Below are positions 25,121 to 36,750 of a DNA stretch of 64,000 nt, in pieces (position 1 is the stretch's first letter; every line of letters starts with the position of its first letter). Source of the DNA: Parasponia andersonii. Lineage: Eukaryota; Streptophyta; Magnoliopsida; Rosales; Cannabaceae. A program made the position numbers and the translations under genes. Where the stretch lies: NCBI GenBank assembly GCA_002914805.1, contig JXTB01000079.1:104800-168799 (forward strand), written 5' to 3'. The notes under the pieces were generated by a model. The model was not told the DNA's origin. It saw only the letters and a list, made by a program, of their open reading frames with translations, and did not search any database.

Positions 25121-26529
25121 AATTCAAGATTGTGTGGGCAGTATGCGTCAGCTTTTTTTTTTTTTTTTGGTTGCTGAAAAGTCCGGCAGATGCAACTAAG
25201 TGTAGTGTTGATTGAATTGATTTTATTGAGTGTGGAATCAGTTTTTCTTAAACATGACCTATATAATGAACTTTTAGAAAATTTATTAGTTAGTTAGCAA
25301 AATTATGTCACGGTAAATGATTCTACTAACACAACAAACTAATGGTATGCACTTTTATGTTTAATTTGTCAAGAAAAAAGAAAGAGAAAAAACGAAATAT
25401 CCCCATATATGATACCGTGATAAATAAATAAACATGTACACGTTTATTTAACGGGCACATAATCGTGTTTTTGCTTACCATATCCATACATAAACTTCTA
25501 CATGCCCTCAAGAAATTTTATACGAGACTTAGACACATATGTGGGAGCTCCATTTTAAGTGAAGGAGAACAATAAAGAGGATTTTGATTCCCTCGGATTG
25601 TACACAACTTGTGTTTGTCTTTCTCACTTGAGGAAAACACATTATAGCAACAAATAAAGTATACTTAATTTCCAAAAAAAAAAAATAGAAAGTAGACTAG
25701 CTTTTTTTTTTTTTTTTCCTTCCCCTTTTTTCTGGCGTCTATCAACACATTTTGCCTGTTTATTGGCTTAGGTCAATGAATGTGAACATATGTCGAACAC
25801 ATTAGTCGCATTTATAAATTCTTCACTAGGTATTATGGTTGGAAATTGAAGAACTAATTCATTGGTATTTCACATCATCTACCCTATGAATGACAATTGT
25901 CGAAGACTTTTTAATTTGCGGTTTAATAACAACGTATTACGTTTAGTCAATCTTCCTTTCTTTTTCCCTTTTCTTTCCTTCTTTTGGCAATTAAAAGTAG
26001 CGTTTTGTCACTATTATATCTAAAATCGCGTACATATAGCAATAAAATTGATTGTAAATAAAAACATATTTAGGACATGTTTTTCAAAGATTTTTAAGGC
26101 TCAAAAATATTTTTTGCAAGTGTTTAGGGATAAATTGCTGGAAAGTTTTCTTTCAAATAAAAGGCATTTTTAATGAAACATAAATCTACTAACTTTTCTA
26201 AGAAAATTTTCTAAGACTTTTAGTTCAAGTAGTAAAAATTATCCTAAACAAACTCTTAAGCACATGTGAAATATTTTTGGTGACAAAAGATTTGTAGACA
26301 CAGAGCTTTTATCTTGATACAATTTCTATATTAATTGTAAGAACCTTTTGTATTTTAGTAAATTTCAATTTTTGTTAGCCAAAATCCTCTTAAATTTCAC
26401 TGAATTCATCATCCTCTAAACTCCAATTTGTTACTTAAAAAAGGAGGTGAACTTTCGCCTAGTGGTAGGGAGATGCATCCCAACCGGCTAATACTAATGA
26501 TCTAAACCAACCATTCAACCTCAAAAGTA
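25121..26529. other. AT-rich spacer; possible SINE-like head
   Basis: No gene is visible. Poly-T runs lie at 25152-25168 and 25701-25717. Near 26443-26500 the phrase gcctagtggtagggagatgc resembles the A box of a tRNA-derived SINE, but I cannot find a matching B box, so it is not called. Confidence 0.45.
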
Positions 26530-27594
26530 CATTTTTTTAATGTTAAAAATTATTTGAAAAATAAAGTTTTAAGAACGACCAAAAATTGGTTCAAAGAAAC
26601 CAAAAATAAGTTTCTGACCAATTTTGGTCAACTAAAATAACGGCCAAAAATGACCGTTAGAGCTAAACTAGCATATCAGACTCCAACGGCTAGGTTTTTG
26701 TTCGATTAAAATTATTTCTGATCAATCAAAATTTTGGCAGCAAGTTACTAAAAGTCAAAACTGGCTAGTTTTTTAAAATACCTTTAAATAGAGCCAGTTT
26801 GATGACTTAGAATAAGAGAATACGAACCTATATTGATACTCAATTAGTTTCTAAGTACAAAAGCTCTCTTTTATTCAACTTTAACTTTCAAATCATATTG
26901 AGTCAATCTTAGAACATCTATAGTGCATTGTTCTGAAATCTCCTAAGCCAAAATTATATTAATTACTTTGTAAGGAAAATTTATAAGTGCGTGCTCACTC
27001 TTATTTATTGAAAAACTATTAAGCGTGAGGTAAGGTTGTCACGTGATTCATAAACAATCCTATTTAGGTGAAATTGCCACCGGAGTCATAAACAACCCGT
27101 GAGTTGGTGAGATTGGCACCATTGTCTAAGCAATCTATATAGGTGAGGTTGTCACCGGAGTCAAAATAATCCGAAGTTAGGTGTGATAGATCCAGAGTCA
27201 AGACTATTATAAAGACTAGGGTATGCCTAAGAAGAATTCACTTCGTTTGTAAAAGGATCGGTCAAGCCCATAATCTTGATCTGATAGTGGAAAGCTCAAA
27301 GCAAGTTGCCGAGGGCCGAAAACGTAGGTAAACCGTCGTATTTGTCGAATCTCGTAAAAACAGAATTTGCACTTTCTCTATTCGTACACTCTTTACTTTA
27401 TTGCAAACTATTTAATAATGTGCTTAATATACTTGCTATTATTGCTATATGTTTGGTATTATTGTTGATTTAGCTAAAAAGTTTTAAAATAGTAGTTTTT
27501 GGTTTTGAATAGTTGAAAAGTTTCTTAAAATAGTTTAAAACTCAATTCACTCCCCCCTCTTTGATTGTCAATCTTGGGCTAACAATAGCTAATA
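26530..27594 (+). mobile_element. Second SIRE/copia-like LTR, partial
   Basis: This is a diverged inverted copy of the nested LTR at 22649-24370. The two share the block order from the ggtcgaccaaaa-like repeats through gtgaggttgtcaccggagtc, cttggtcaagccc-like and caaagcaagttgccgagggcc to the closing cactcccccctctttgattg...gggctaaca. The left end looks truncated compared with the other copy. Its right end abuts the first readable Helitron codons at about 27,600, so it probably interrupted the Helitron Rep region. Confidence 0.6.
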
Positions 27595-27599
27595 GCCAA

Positions 27600-29642
27600 A
27601 ATAAATGTTCCATATATGAAGAACTCTGTCTGTTCAAAAAAATTCTCCAAACAATATAAAAACGAAACAACTATTGAGGAAAATAAATTCGTGAATTATA
27701 AACGTAGAAATACAGCATTTTATATACAGAAAGAAAATATTAAATTAGACAACAGCTTTGTAGTTCCTTATATGAAAAACTTATGTTTAAGATTTCATGC
27801 CCATATAAATATTGAAATATATTCATAATCAATGTTAATAAAATACTTATTTAAATTTAACGAAAGACCTTAACAGAATAAGAGCGGTAATAGAAGATAA
27901 TATTTGCATAGAATACTTTGGACAAATTATTTATAAAGAAATAGATGAAATAAAAAAAAATATATTAATTGTCGATATATAACACCGTATGAAACTATGT
28001 GGAGATTATATAAAGATCTTATACATCACCGAAATCTATCAATACAAATATTACCAATTCATCTACTTCATATGTAAAATATAACATTTCATTCAAATCA
28101 ATGTCTCGACAATATAATCAAGTAACCAGGAATTCAAAAAATAACTTTAATAAAATGGATGAAAATAAATAAAATCAATATATAAGCTAGACAACTATCA
28201 TATATACAAGTCCCTACTAAATGGATATAGAATAATAAAGATAAAATTTGAACACCTAGAAAATCAGGATATTCAATTGGACGAACTTTCTACATTCATC
28301 CAAGCTCAAGAGAATTATACTATTTAAAATTATTATTAAACCATCAATAAGGCATAACAAGTTTCGAATCTATACAAACCATTAATGGCATAACATACTC
28401 AATAAATAAAGCAGCATATAATGCATTAAGTTTATTAGGATATGACAAAGAATGGAACGAATCAACATTAGAAGCATCATTCTAGTCAACAGCATATCAA
28501 TTGTGACAATTATTTACGATAATACTATTATTTTGTAATGTAAACAATCCAACAATATTACTTGAAAGCCATTGAAGACTTATGACAGAAGATATTTTGC
28601 ACAAAATAAAAGCCTTATTCAACAATCCAAATTTTCAAATTCTTGAAAATGAACTATACAATTATATATTATAGAATTAGAAAAGCAATTAAACTTAAAT
28701 TCATCAACTTTAACGAATTTTAATTTGCCTCTATCAACAGGAATAGTAATAGACGATTTAAATAATAAACTTTTGAGAGAAGAATTAGATTATGATATTA
28801 AAAAATTAAAAGAAAAAGATATCATCTTAGAAAAAAAAACTTAAATAATGAATAACGCTATATCTACGAACAAATTATAGAATCATTAAATAATAAAAAA
28901 AACAAAATTTATTCTTCATTTATGGACACAGAGATACTAGCAAAACTTACTTATGCAATACTATTATCACAAAAATTAGATCAAATAACGAAATTATTTT
29001 AGTCATTGCATCATCTGGTAGAGCATCATTACATAAAGGTAGAACCACACATTCAAGATTTCGAAAACCTCTATCAATTGATAAATTTTCTACTTGTCAT
29101 ATCAAAAAAGGAACTCAATTAGCAAAATTAATAGAAAAATATCTTTAATATTATAGGATGAAGCACATATGAACAACAAACACTATATCAAAGCCTTAGA
29201 TAAGACATTGCAAGAATTAAGAAATAGTTTTAAACAACCTTTTGGTGGGATGACAATTATATTAGGCGGTGATTTCTGATAAATTTTTTCTATTATACCT
29301 ATTAGAACAAAAAAAGAGATAATAAATGCAAGTATAAATAATTCTTACTTATGGTCACATTTCAAACTATTATCACTAACAAAGAACATAAGACTGAAAA
29401 ATCCTAATACTACAGAAGAAGAAAAAAAAACTCAAAATTTTCAAAATGGATATTAAATATTGAAAATGGTACTACAGAAGGAATAAAATATCTATAAGAT
29501 GAAAACATAACATAGATTAAAATACCTGAAAAAATATAATACAATATGAATCAAATCCAATTAAAAAAATTACAGAATTAATATACGATGAATTCACAAA
29601 AAAATTCAATAATATTAACTACATATGACATAGGGCAACAAT
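27600..29642 (+). mobile_element. Decayed Helitron: end of Rep region and first half of the helicase
   Basis: The reading begins with PYMKNSVCSKKFSKQYKNET and continues KLDNSFVVPY and FHAHINIEIY, which match the Helitron helicase-like (Rep) domain. Further on are IGRTFYIHPSSRELYYLKLL and YDKEWNESTLEASF, then the helicase. The P-loop has decayed to GHRDTSKTYL where GHGGTGKTYL is usual, and a Walker-B-like IILGGDF lies near 29,260, followed by NASINNSYLWSHFKLLSLTKN. Stops and frame changes are numerous, so this is a fossil of a rolling-circle transposon that once encoded the RepHel protein. The N-terminal part is missing, probably displaced by the LTR that ends at 27594. Confidence 0.85.
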
Positions 29643-31852
29643 TGTCACGACCCAAAACCCGGGCCAGTGGCAGAAGGAGAATTTCAAAAAGGTAGGAAAT
29701 TCCTTGATTTATTTAAAAAGTGTCAAAAGTACTAGCTTTTATAAAAACAGTATATTTAAATAAAATAATCAGAATTTTATCCCGTGAACCACTCCCATAG
29801 TTCGTATACACCATTAAATATAGACTAAATAATAATTAAAAAATTACGAAGTCACATAAAAGCCCAAGCATCACCATCATCCACAACAAAAATCAAATAC
29901 CAAAATGGCATACATAAGTTACAGACAAAATAGAAAGTACTAATCTTGATTCAATGCTACTACAAAACCCAAACAATCCAAACACCAAGACGAAAAACTT
30001 CTAGCATTACCAAGAGACGAACTGCAATCAAGATGACCTCTTACTCCTCTTGATCACCAAGATCGCATTGGACACCACCTGAGGAAGAAGGTAGGGGGTG
30101 AGCATAAAATGCCCAGTAGGAAAAATAATTACCTCAATCGAAAACATTTTAGTGATGGGGAATTCCTGTATGGTTATTTTGGTCCAAAACATACATATAT
30201 ATATAATCCAAACTGGAAATCCATAAATATATATATATATATATATATAAACCAGTGTAATCAAAACCATTCAATCCATATACACATGACACAAATCAAC
30301 CCATACCCATGAGCTCTCATCCTCTCATCTATGGAAACCCAGGATGATGGCACTAAGTATGCCTAATAGCCTGCCTGATACCTAAGCCCATACTCGGAGG
30401 GATACCCGTGTGTCTCCTACCAAACTTGAAGGGATAACCGAATTGCCTACACCTGCCAAGGAGGTAATCAGAAGTAACAAAACCCCGTGCGAGTTTATAG
30501 ACTTTCACCGATGGTAGGGCACGCAGTGCCACACTGTAACCCACGATGCTAACACGGTGCTCATGTATGATCCTATGACACGTGCAATACAAAACTGAAG
30601 TGTGAAAATAATCGTGCTCTGGTTTTTAAGTAAAATCAGCGTACTAAGTTTTTATAGAAAAACGGGCAGCATACGGCCCTATTTTTAATATATCCAAAAT
30701 AACCTGCATTTAGAAAATTCCCAAAGTAATATAGTATATATCTCATATAACCAATTCCTATCACAGATATTTGAAAAACCAAAAATCACATTTGTTCTTA
30801 TATGTTGCAGAAAATAATTTTTATTCGAAAACGATATAAAACACAGGTAATTGAATCCCTACCTCGCTCGAATAGCAATACCATGTTATTGAATCCTCAA
30901 TGTGCCGTTGACGATCGCCCGGAGGGTCAAGCTCTCGATCGTCTTATTGCAAAAAACCAACTTCTCACCGGAGCTTTTATTCCACAAACGAACCTTTCGT
31001 TGAATTCCTAGCACCCAAAATAGCTAGGTTAGACATATAACTTGTCTAATTCAGGTCCGCGCCCACACCAGACCGGTAGCACGTAAAACAAGGCAAATCT
31101 CGACCATCCGATCTCAATTTCTGTACTGATCATCAAACATAGGCGATATATATATATATATATATATCAAACTTCTCCATTTTCCGAGTACAATCTAAAA
31201 ATGACAACAAAAACTCAATCCAACGGCCGGATCAAAAGGTCAAACTTAAACTTAAAATATCCAAAAATGGCAACTTTCTATCCAGGCGAAATGGGGTTGA
31301 AATATATATACCTTGATGATCCTTGAGACGAGACGAATCCAACGGGACCGGTTGGAGGTCGAATGATGATCGGAATCGTCACCGGTGACGAGAAAACTGA
31401 AATGGTGACTTGGAGGATTTCCGGCGTTGCAGGCGACGGCGGCGACTGGTGAGGTGCGACAGAGCTTCGACGCGGTCTGGTGAGTCGACGCCAGTCGGTG
31501 GTGCAGGCGGACGACGGCGGGAGCGGCGGTCGTGGCTTCCTCCGGTGGTGAGGCTGAGAAACGCATAGAGAGAGAGAAGTCGGGGGAGAAGAGAGAGAGA
31601 GAGAAGTCGGGGGAGAAGAGAGAGAGAGAAAGAAAAGAAAAGGACATGGCACGTGGCCCTGTCTTATAGGGCTGTGCAATTTTTCAAAAATTACACATAA
31701 GTCCCCAAATTTCAAATCTTTATCAATCTAGTCCCCTAAAAATTAAATTTAGTCCTTTTACACAAAACTTTTGCAATTTAATCCCCACAATATTACATCC
31801 AGTATATTGGTAAATTATCCAAATTACCCTTCAAAAAATCCGGGTTTTTGCA
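29643..31852 (-). mobile_element. Solo LTR of the chromovirus family (copy D) inside the Helitron
   Basis: Plus-strand start TGTCACGACCCAAAACCC and end CCGGGTTTTTGCA correspond to the reversed termini of the family LTR at 773-2933. It has the CT-rich leader (as GA, 31560-31640) and a TA microsatellite at 31147-31167. It is flanked by ACAAT (29638-29642) and ATAAT (31853-31857), a 5-bp duplication with one mismatch. Helitron helicase homology stops at its left edge and resumes at its right edge, so the insertion point is clear. It is GC-richer and closer to copy A than copies B and C are, suggesting a younger insertion. Confidence 0.9.
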
Positions 31853-32520
31853 ATAATAACTCCAAAAAATAAAATAGTTGATGATAAAAACAATTATATA
31901 TTGTCCTTAATATCTAATAAATCAAAAACCTATTATAGTTATGATACAATAATAGTTTCAACCGAAAATAGTGATGAACTCAATTATATTCTCAAGAATT
32001 CTTACATACTTTAAAAATGGTGTACCATCACATGAATTAAATTTGAAAATTGGAACTCCAATAATGTTGTTATGAAATTTAAACCAATCAATGGGACTAT
32101 GTAATGGAATAAAACTTATCATTATTCAATTAATAAACAGAATTATAGAAGGTCAAATTATAAATTCAAATAATGATAACGATGAAGTATACGTTCCAAG
32201 AATAGAAATAATTGTGAATGAACCTATATAACCATTTACCTTAAAAAGACGACAATTCTCTATAAAAACATATTATGCAATGACAATAAATAAAAGTCTA
32301 GAATAATCATTGAACAAAGTATGCATTTATTAAGAAAATAAAATCTTTACACACGGCCAATTGTATATAGCTCTATCACGAGTAATAACTCCTAAAGGAC
32401 TATACATATTAATAAATGAATCAATCAATAAATATCCAACACATATTAAAAATATAGTTTATAAAGAAATCTTACACAATATTATGTAAGTATAAAAATT
32501 ACTCTATTAATTAATTGTCA
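31853..32520 (+). mobile_element. Decayed Helitron: second half of the helicase
   Basis: Homology to the Helitron PIF1-like helicase resumes with TPKNKIVDDKNNYILSL and continues with LNLKIGTPIMLL, NQSMGLCNGIKLIIIQL, LKRRQFSIKTYYAMTINKSL and HGQLYIALSRVITPKGLYIL, ending IVYKEI near 32,475. These are the conserved C-terminal helicase blocks in the expected order. The TINKS and ALSR blocks are the familiar late helicase motifs. Several stops are present, so it is not functional. Confidence 0.85.
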
Positions 32521-32646
32521 TTCAAATGTTACCTTAATATCATCTTTTTGAATATTTACCAATTTTTAACTACTAAATTTTAATGTTTTATTAATAAAAT
32601 TCTTATTTCATTAAACCATTTTTGCTTTTCAGTTAAAAAGAAAAAA

Positions 32647-34908
32647 TGACAACGCTCATTCGCTCTCTTAAACCAATTGAAATTTATGAAGCAATAGAAG
32701 CTCGAATTAGCAGGCTCTAGTACAACAATGACTATACCACTAGTCGACTGATAAGCCTAGACTGTGTTTTAGTTGATCACGAGGTAAACATAATAACATG
32801 AAATTAACTTATATCTTATTTAATTATAATTAAATATAATTAATATGTATATTAGCATTTCACTTTTTACTATATCAAATATTAATTAAATTTTTATTCT
32901 TCAAAATACAGCATAATGGAACAATTAAAACACGGGATGTTGATCATATTTCACAACAAATAACAGAAGGAGAAGTCTATCGAATTAGTAATTTCAATAT
33001 AACACCAAATTAACCGAAATATAAAATCGTTCCTCACACTATGATGCTATAATCTACGAGAGCAACATCTTTCACTTTAGTAACAACTCCAACAACAAAT
33101 ATTTTAAAAATTAAATTTTATTTTATAGACTTTAATCAACTAGCCTCAAGAACAGACATTAACGATATTTTATCAAGTATAACTAATTATAGCATTATTT
33201 CTTCATTAATGCTTGTAAACAACTAATTCAAATTTTCTCTTATTAATTTTCTTCCCTTGACAACAGATATTATAAGAATACTAATAGAAATAAAAGAATT
33301 AGAAGAAACAAACATAAAAAGAAAAATGACGCCAAGACGGACCCTAACAATACAAAATATAAGGTAACTAACTTTTACATAATAAAAACTCATATCTCAA
33401 AAACTCCTTATTTTAATCATATTCTAACATTATTTTATTTAATTGCATAAGTGAAAAACTACAAATCACTCTGTGGGTAGAAACAGCAAAAAACTTTAAT
33501 ACATATATTGTACAAACTATGAAAAAGCCAATTATAACTATCTTTATATCTATGACAATAAAGCAACACTTAGGTAATTAGAAGTTCATTTTACATCTAT
33601 ATATAAAATTATTCTTATCTCTTAATTATTTATGATAACTGATATAAATTCCTTTATTAAATAGGAAATATATACACTATCAGTGCAAGTGCAACGATAT
33701 ACTACATGAATATAGATATACCAGAAGCCAGTGCATTAAAAACAAGGTAATAATTATCCTCCATACTTTCCCAAATTATAGAATTAAAAAAACAATCATA
33801 TTTAATCTATCTTTAGTTAAAAAAAAAAAATTCCCACTGTTTGTTTTTTAAAAAAAAAAAAAACTACCTATCGTTTAGTTTTCAACATAAAATATAGCAC
33901 TTAGAATTCTTACCAGTTCCTGTTCTAAGAGAAACCTAACCACCAGAACAACAAAAATTACAGAACATGAAAATAATTACAGAATTGAATCTACTAGATC
34001 CTTTAATGCAACAGGTAAACAAGCATACAACAACATTAATAAAAAAAANAAACACAACAAGGTTGGTACTATTATTCATGCCCCCAATGTTCTAGATAAG
34101 TTTGAGAAGTAGGAAGTAGATAGTAGTGTGATACACACGGTCACCTCACTGCAATTCTGACTTCATGGTACAAAATATAATCAAATAATTTATATTAATC
34201 CTTTCGCAATTAATTCATTCACAACAAAGAACAAATTGTAACTAACACCATTAATCATCAATTAAATCATTGTTTTTCTTTTTTTTAATCCCACCTATAT
34301 ATAAACATATTCCTTATATTACTTTTTCAACGACTATAAACTAAATACCAGAATTCAGGATGAAATAGGATTTAAACTCATAATAACTTTTAGAAAAGTA
34401 GCTTAGGTCTTGATTAAAAAGTCATGTTCAGTGTTAACAATTGAGGAAAACTATACTAATCCAATGATATTACCACCAATAATTGACCAATTATGCAGTC
34501 AAACAAAAATATTTTAAATTTATTTCAGATCTAGAGAAACTCTGATTGACACAATTGTATCAAAATTATTTGAAGATGATGAATCAATAACATTGCTATT
34601 TCCAGCACCACCTACCATCCCAGAAATAAAGGCAGTTTCAACCATACCTCCCAATCTAAAAACACCTGACCCGAAAAAAATTGTAGAGCAGTAAAAGAAC
34701 TATTACTAATCTTTATCTAATTCAATAAAATATATCATTATTACCAATCATCTAACTAATAATATGTTTTACTATATTACAGATCAGAGATAACGTCAGT
34801 AGAATCATAAAAAAAAAATGAAAATTAACCAAGTAATTCATTCATTAATAATCATAAATGAAAACTCTACACTTTAAAAACAAAAAAATGCACTAGCTTT
34901 CTTCTTCC

Positions 34909-34948
<40 letters not shown>

Positions 34949-35030
34949 TTCTATTTTTTCACTCTTTTCTAATTTTTTTTATTTCTTCTGCTTACAGCAA
35001 AGAAGAATAGGAAAATGAAGAAAAGCAAAA
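32647..35030 (+). pseudogene. RPA1-like gene carried by the Helitron, decayed
   Basis: Directly after the helicase, pieces read like replication protein A large-subunit OB folds as found in plant Helitrons and hosts. Examples are YTTSRLISLDCVLVDHE, ITEGEVYRISNFNI, RRTLTIQNIR, ITLWVETAKNF, ISASATIYYMNIDIPEASAL and a zinc-finger-like WYYYSCPQCS...C..H near 34,060. The pieces are separated by AT-rich, intron-like gaps and several contain stops. Plant Helitrons often encode RPA-like proteins thought to bind single-stranded DNA during rolling-circle transposition. The last recognisable block (FEDDESITLLFPAPPTIP) is near 34,560-34,620. The alternative is a captured host RPA1; the position right behind RepHel favours the element's own gene. 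Confidence 0.75.
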
Positions 35031-36407
35031 ATTGTAACATAAATCATGAGCCTACTTCAATGCAACAATCTTTTATAATATTTTGAACAAATACTTTATA
35101 ATATCTCAAACAAGTATCATATTATTGTAAAAATATATTACTTATTGTAAATAATATAATAGATATTTTATGTATAATTTTCTGTATTATTAATAAATAA
35201 ATCCTATTTAACTGGAAGCAGATGCGCTGATTACAAAACTCATATAGTCTAAGACAGTACTTAATTTTTCCTTTTCTTCTTAAAGACTTGAACTTAGCCG
35301 ACTTTGTTTACCATAAGGCCAACTTCGTTTATGTCCGTCGGCTTTTACCGTTTGGGCATTGTGGGCTTTTAAATGGGCCTCAATGGCTGAAATGAATCTA
35401 GGGGATACTACAAAAATACGGTGAAAAGTACCTCATATTGAAAAATTACGATACAGCTTATAAAGTTATATAAGTACGACATACGAAATGAATCCTTGTA
35501 AATATACGGATCGACGGGTAAAAGGCCTAAGCCTAACACGCGTAAGACATTAAGAAAAGAATAAAATAACAAAATTATAAAAAATAAAAAAAAAAATAAA
35601 AAAATAAAAAGAAAGGGAAATGTTGAGTGCAGACACACACATCAGCGCCCATCAAGTCTCAGTGCCAACACACATTCATTTATTTATTTTTTTATTATTA
35701 ATTTTGGATTTCTTTTCAAATTTTTTAGCCCCATTTGATTTTTTTTTCTTTTTTTTTGTTCTTATTTTGATTTTTTTTAACAATGTTCCTATTTTGACTT
35801 GTATGCTTAGTTTTGGATTTTTAGCAGTTATAAAACTTTAATGATACTATCCCATATTCTTTTAATAGTTTTCTGAAGTGATATGTACATTTCTAACAAA
35901 ATTAATTCATGAGCATGTTTTTGTTTAAGCAACAGAAATCACTAAACAATCCTTTCAGAAAAGAGAGAAAAAAAAAACAACAAAAAACCATTATTCCCAT
36001 TTCTAAAATATCATAAATAAACAAGTAGGATATTTTTGGTAAGTTCATAACCTTTTTAATTTTTGATTTCTTACTATTCCTTTTTTTTCAATAAAAAAAA
36101 CCCACAATTTTCTTTCCAATTTTAGTAGATAACGAAGATAATCTAGAATGATACCTGTAATAACTTTTGTTTTTTTTTTTAATTTATATAATACCATAAG
36201 TAACTTGATAGGATAACTAAGGTAATTTTTTTTAGCAAAAAAAAAGCTCCCTTTTTAATTTCATTTGATACCATAAGTAATTATATAAAGTACCTATAGT
36301 AATATTTTTTTATAATACCAAATGTAACCTAAGAAGATACCTATAACAAATTTTCTTCCAAATTCCTGTTCAAATTTCTCTAAATTATCTAAGTATCGGT
36401 GTAAGAC
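35031..36407. other. AT-rich stretch, possible Helitron 3' flank
   Basis: No gene is visible. The heptamers AGCCGAC and GTCGGCT (35297-35303 and 35337-35343) form an inverted pair in a GC-richer patch, and a CTAG lies at 35397-35400. I could not convince myself of the compact hairpin plus CTRR that ends a Helitron, so the element end is not called. Homopolymer A and T runs are frequent. Confidence 0.4.
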
Positions 36408-36750
36408 ACTTATAGTAATCTTTTTTAGTAACTTCAACCTTAAATCATTTTCTAGATACTATAAGTAAATTGCTAAGATATCTCTGGTAACCTTTTAGTT
36501 TTTTTCGTTTTCACTTTTTTTTTTTTTTTTTTGCATTCACTTATGGAACACCTTTTCCAACTATTTATTATCATAGGTAATATGAATACTTATAGTAATA
36601 TTCCTATTAACTTTAACCCCAAATCTTTGCTTAGATACTATAGGTATATTGCTAAGATACCTATGGTAATCTTCTAGGTTTTTTATATTCACTATTTATT
36701 TTTTGGACATTCTCTTATGGACCACTCTTTTTAATTACTATCATAACTAA
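36408..36750 (+). repeat. Diverged tandem repeat, about 180-bp unit, two copies
   Basis: The units starting at 36408 and 36588 share acttatagtaat, ttaactt, cttagatactata-gta-attgctaagata-ctctggtaa, ttcacttatgga and the run up to atcataggtaa. Related pieces (acctatagtaatattttt) also occur at 36150-36360, so a longer degenerate array is possible. Function unknown. Confidence 0.55.

Noticed and set aside
26443-26500. Possible tRNA gene or SINE head (gcctagtggtagggagatgc)
   Set aside because: There is an A-box-like phrase only. No B box, no cloverleaf and no poly-A tail or target repeat could be found.
22649-27594. The two SIRE-like LTRs as the inverted ends of one large element
   Set aside because: LTRs of one element are direct, not inverted. 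One copy is nested inside solo LTR C, whose own target repeat encloses it, so they are separate insertions.
35297-35400. Helitron 3' terminus (hairpin plus CTAG)
   Set aside because: The AGCCGAC/GTCGGCT pair is more than 30 bases apart and not adjacent to the CTAG, unlike a normal Helitron end.
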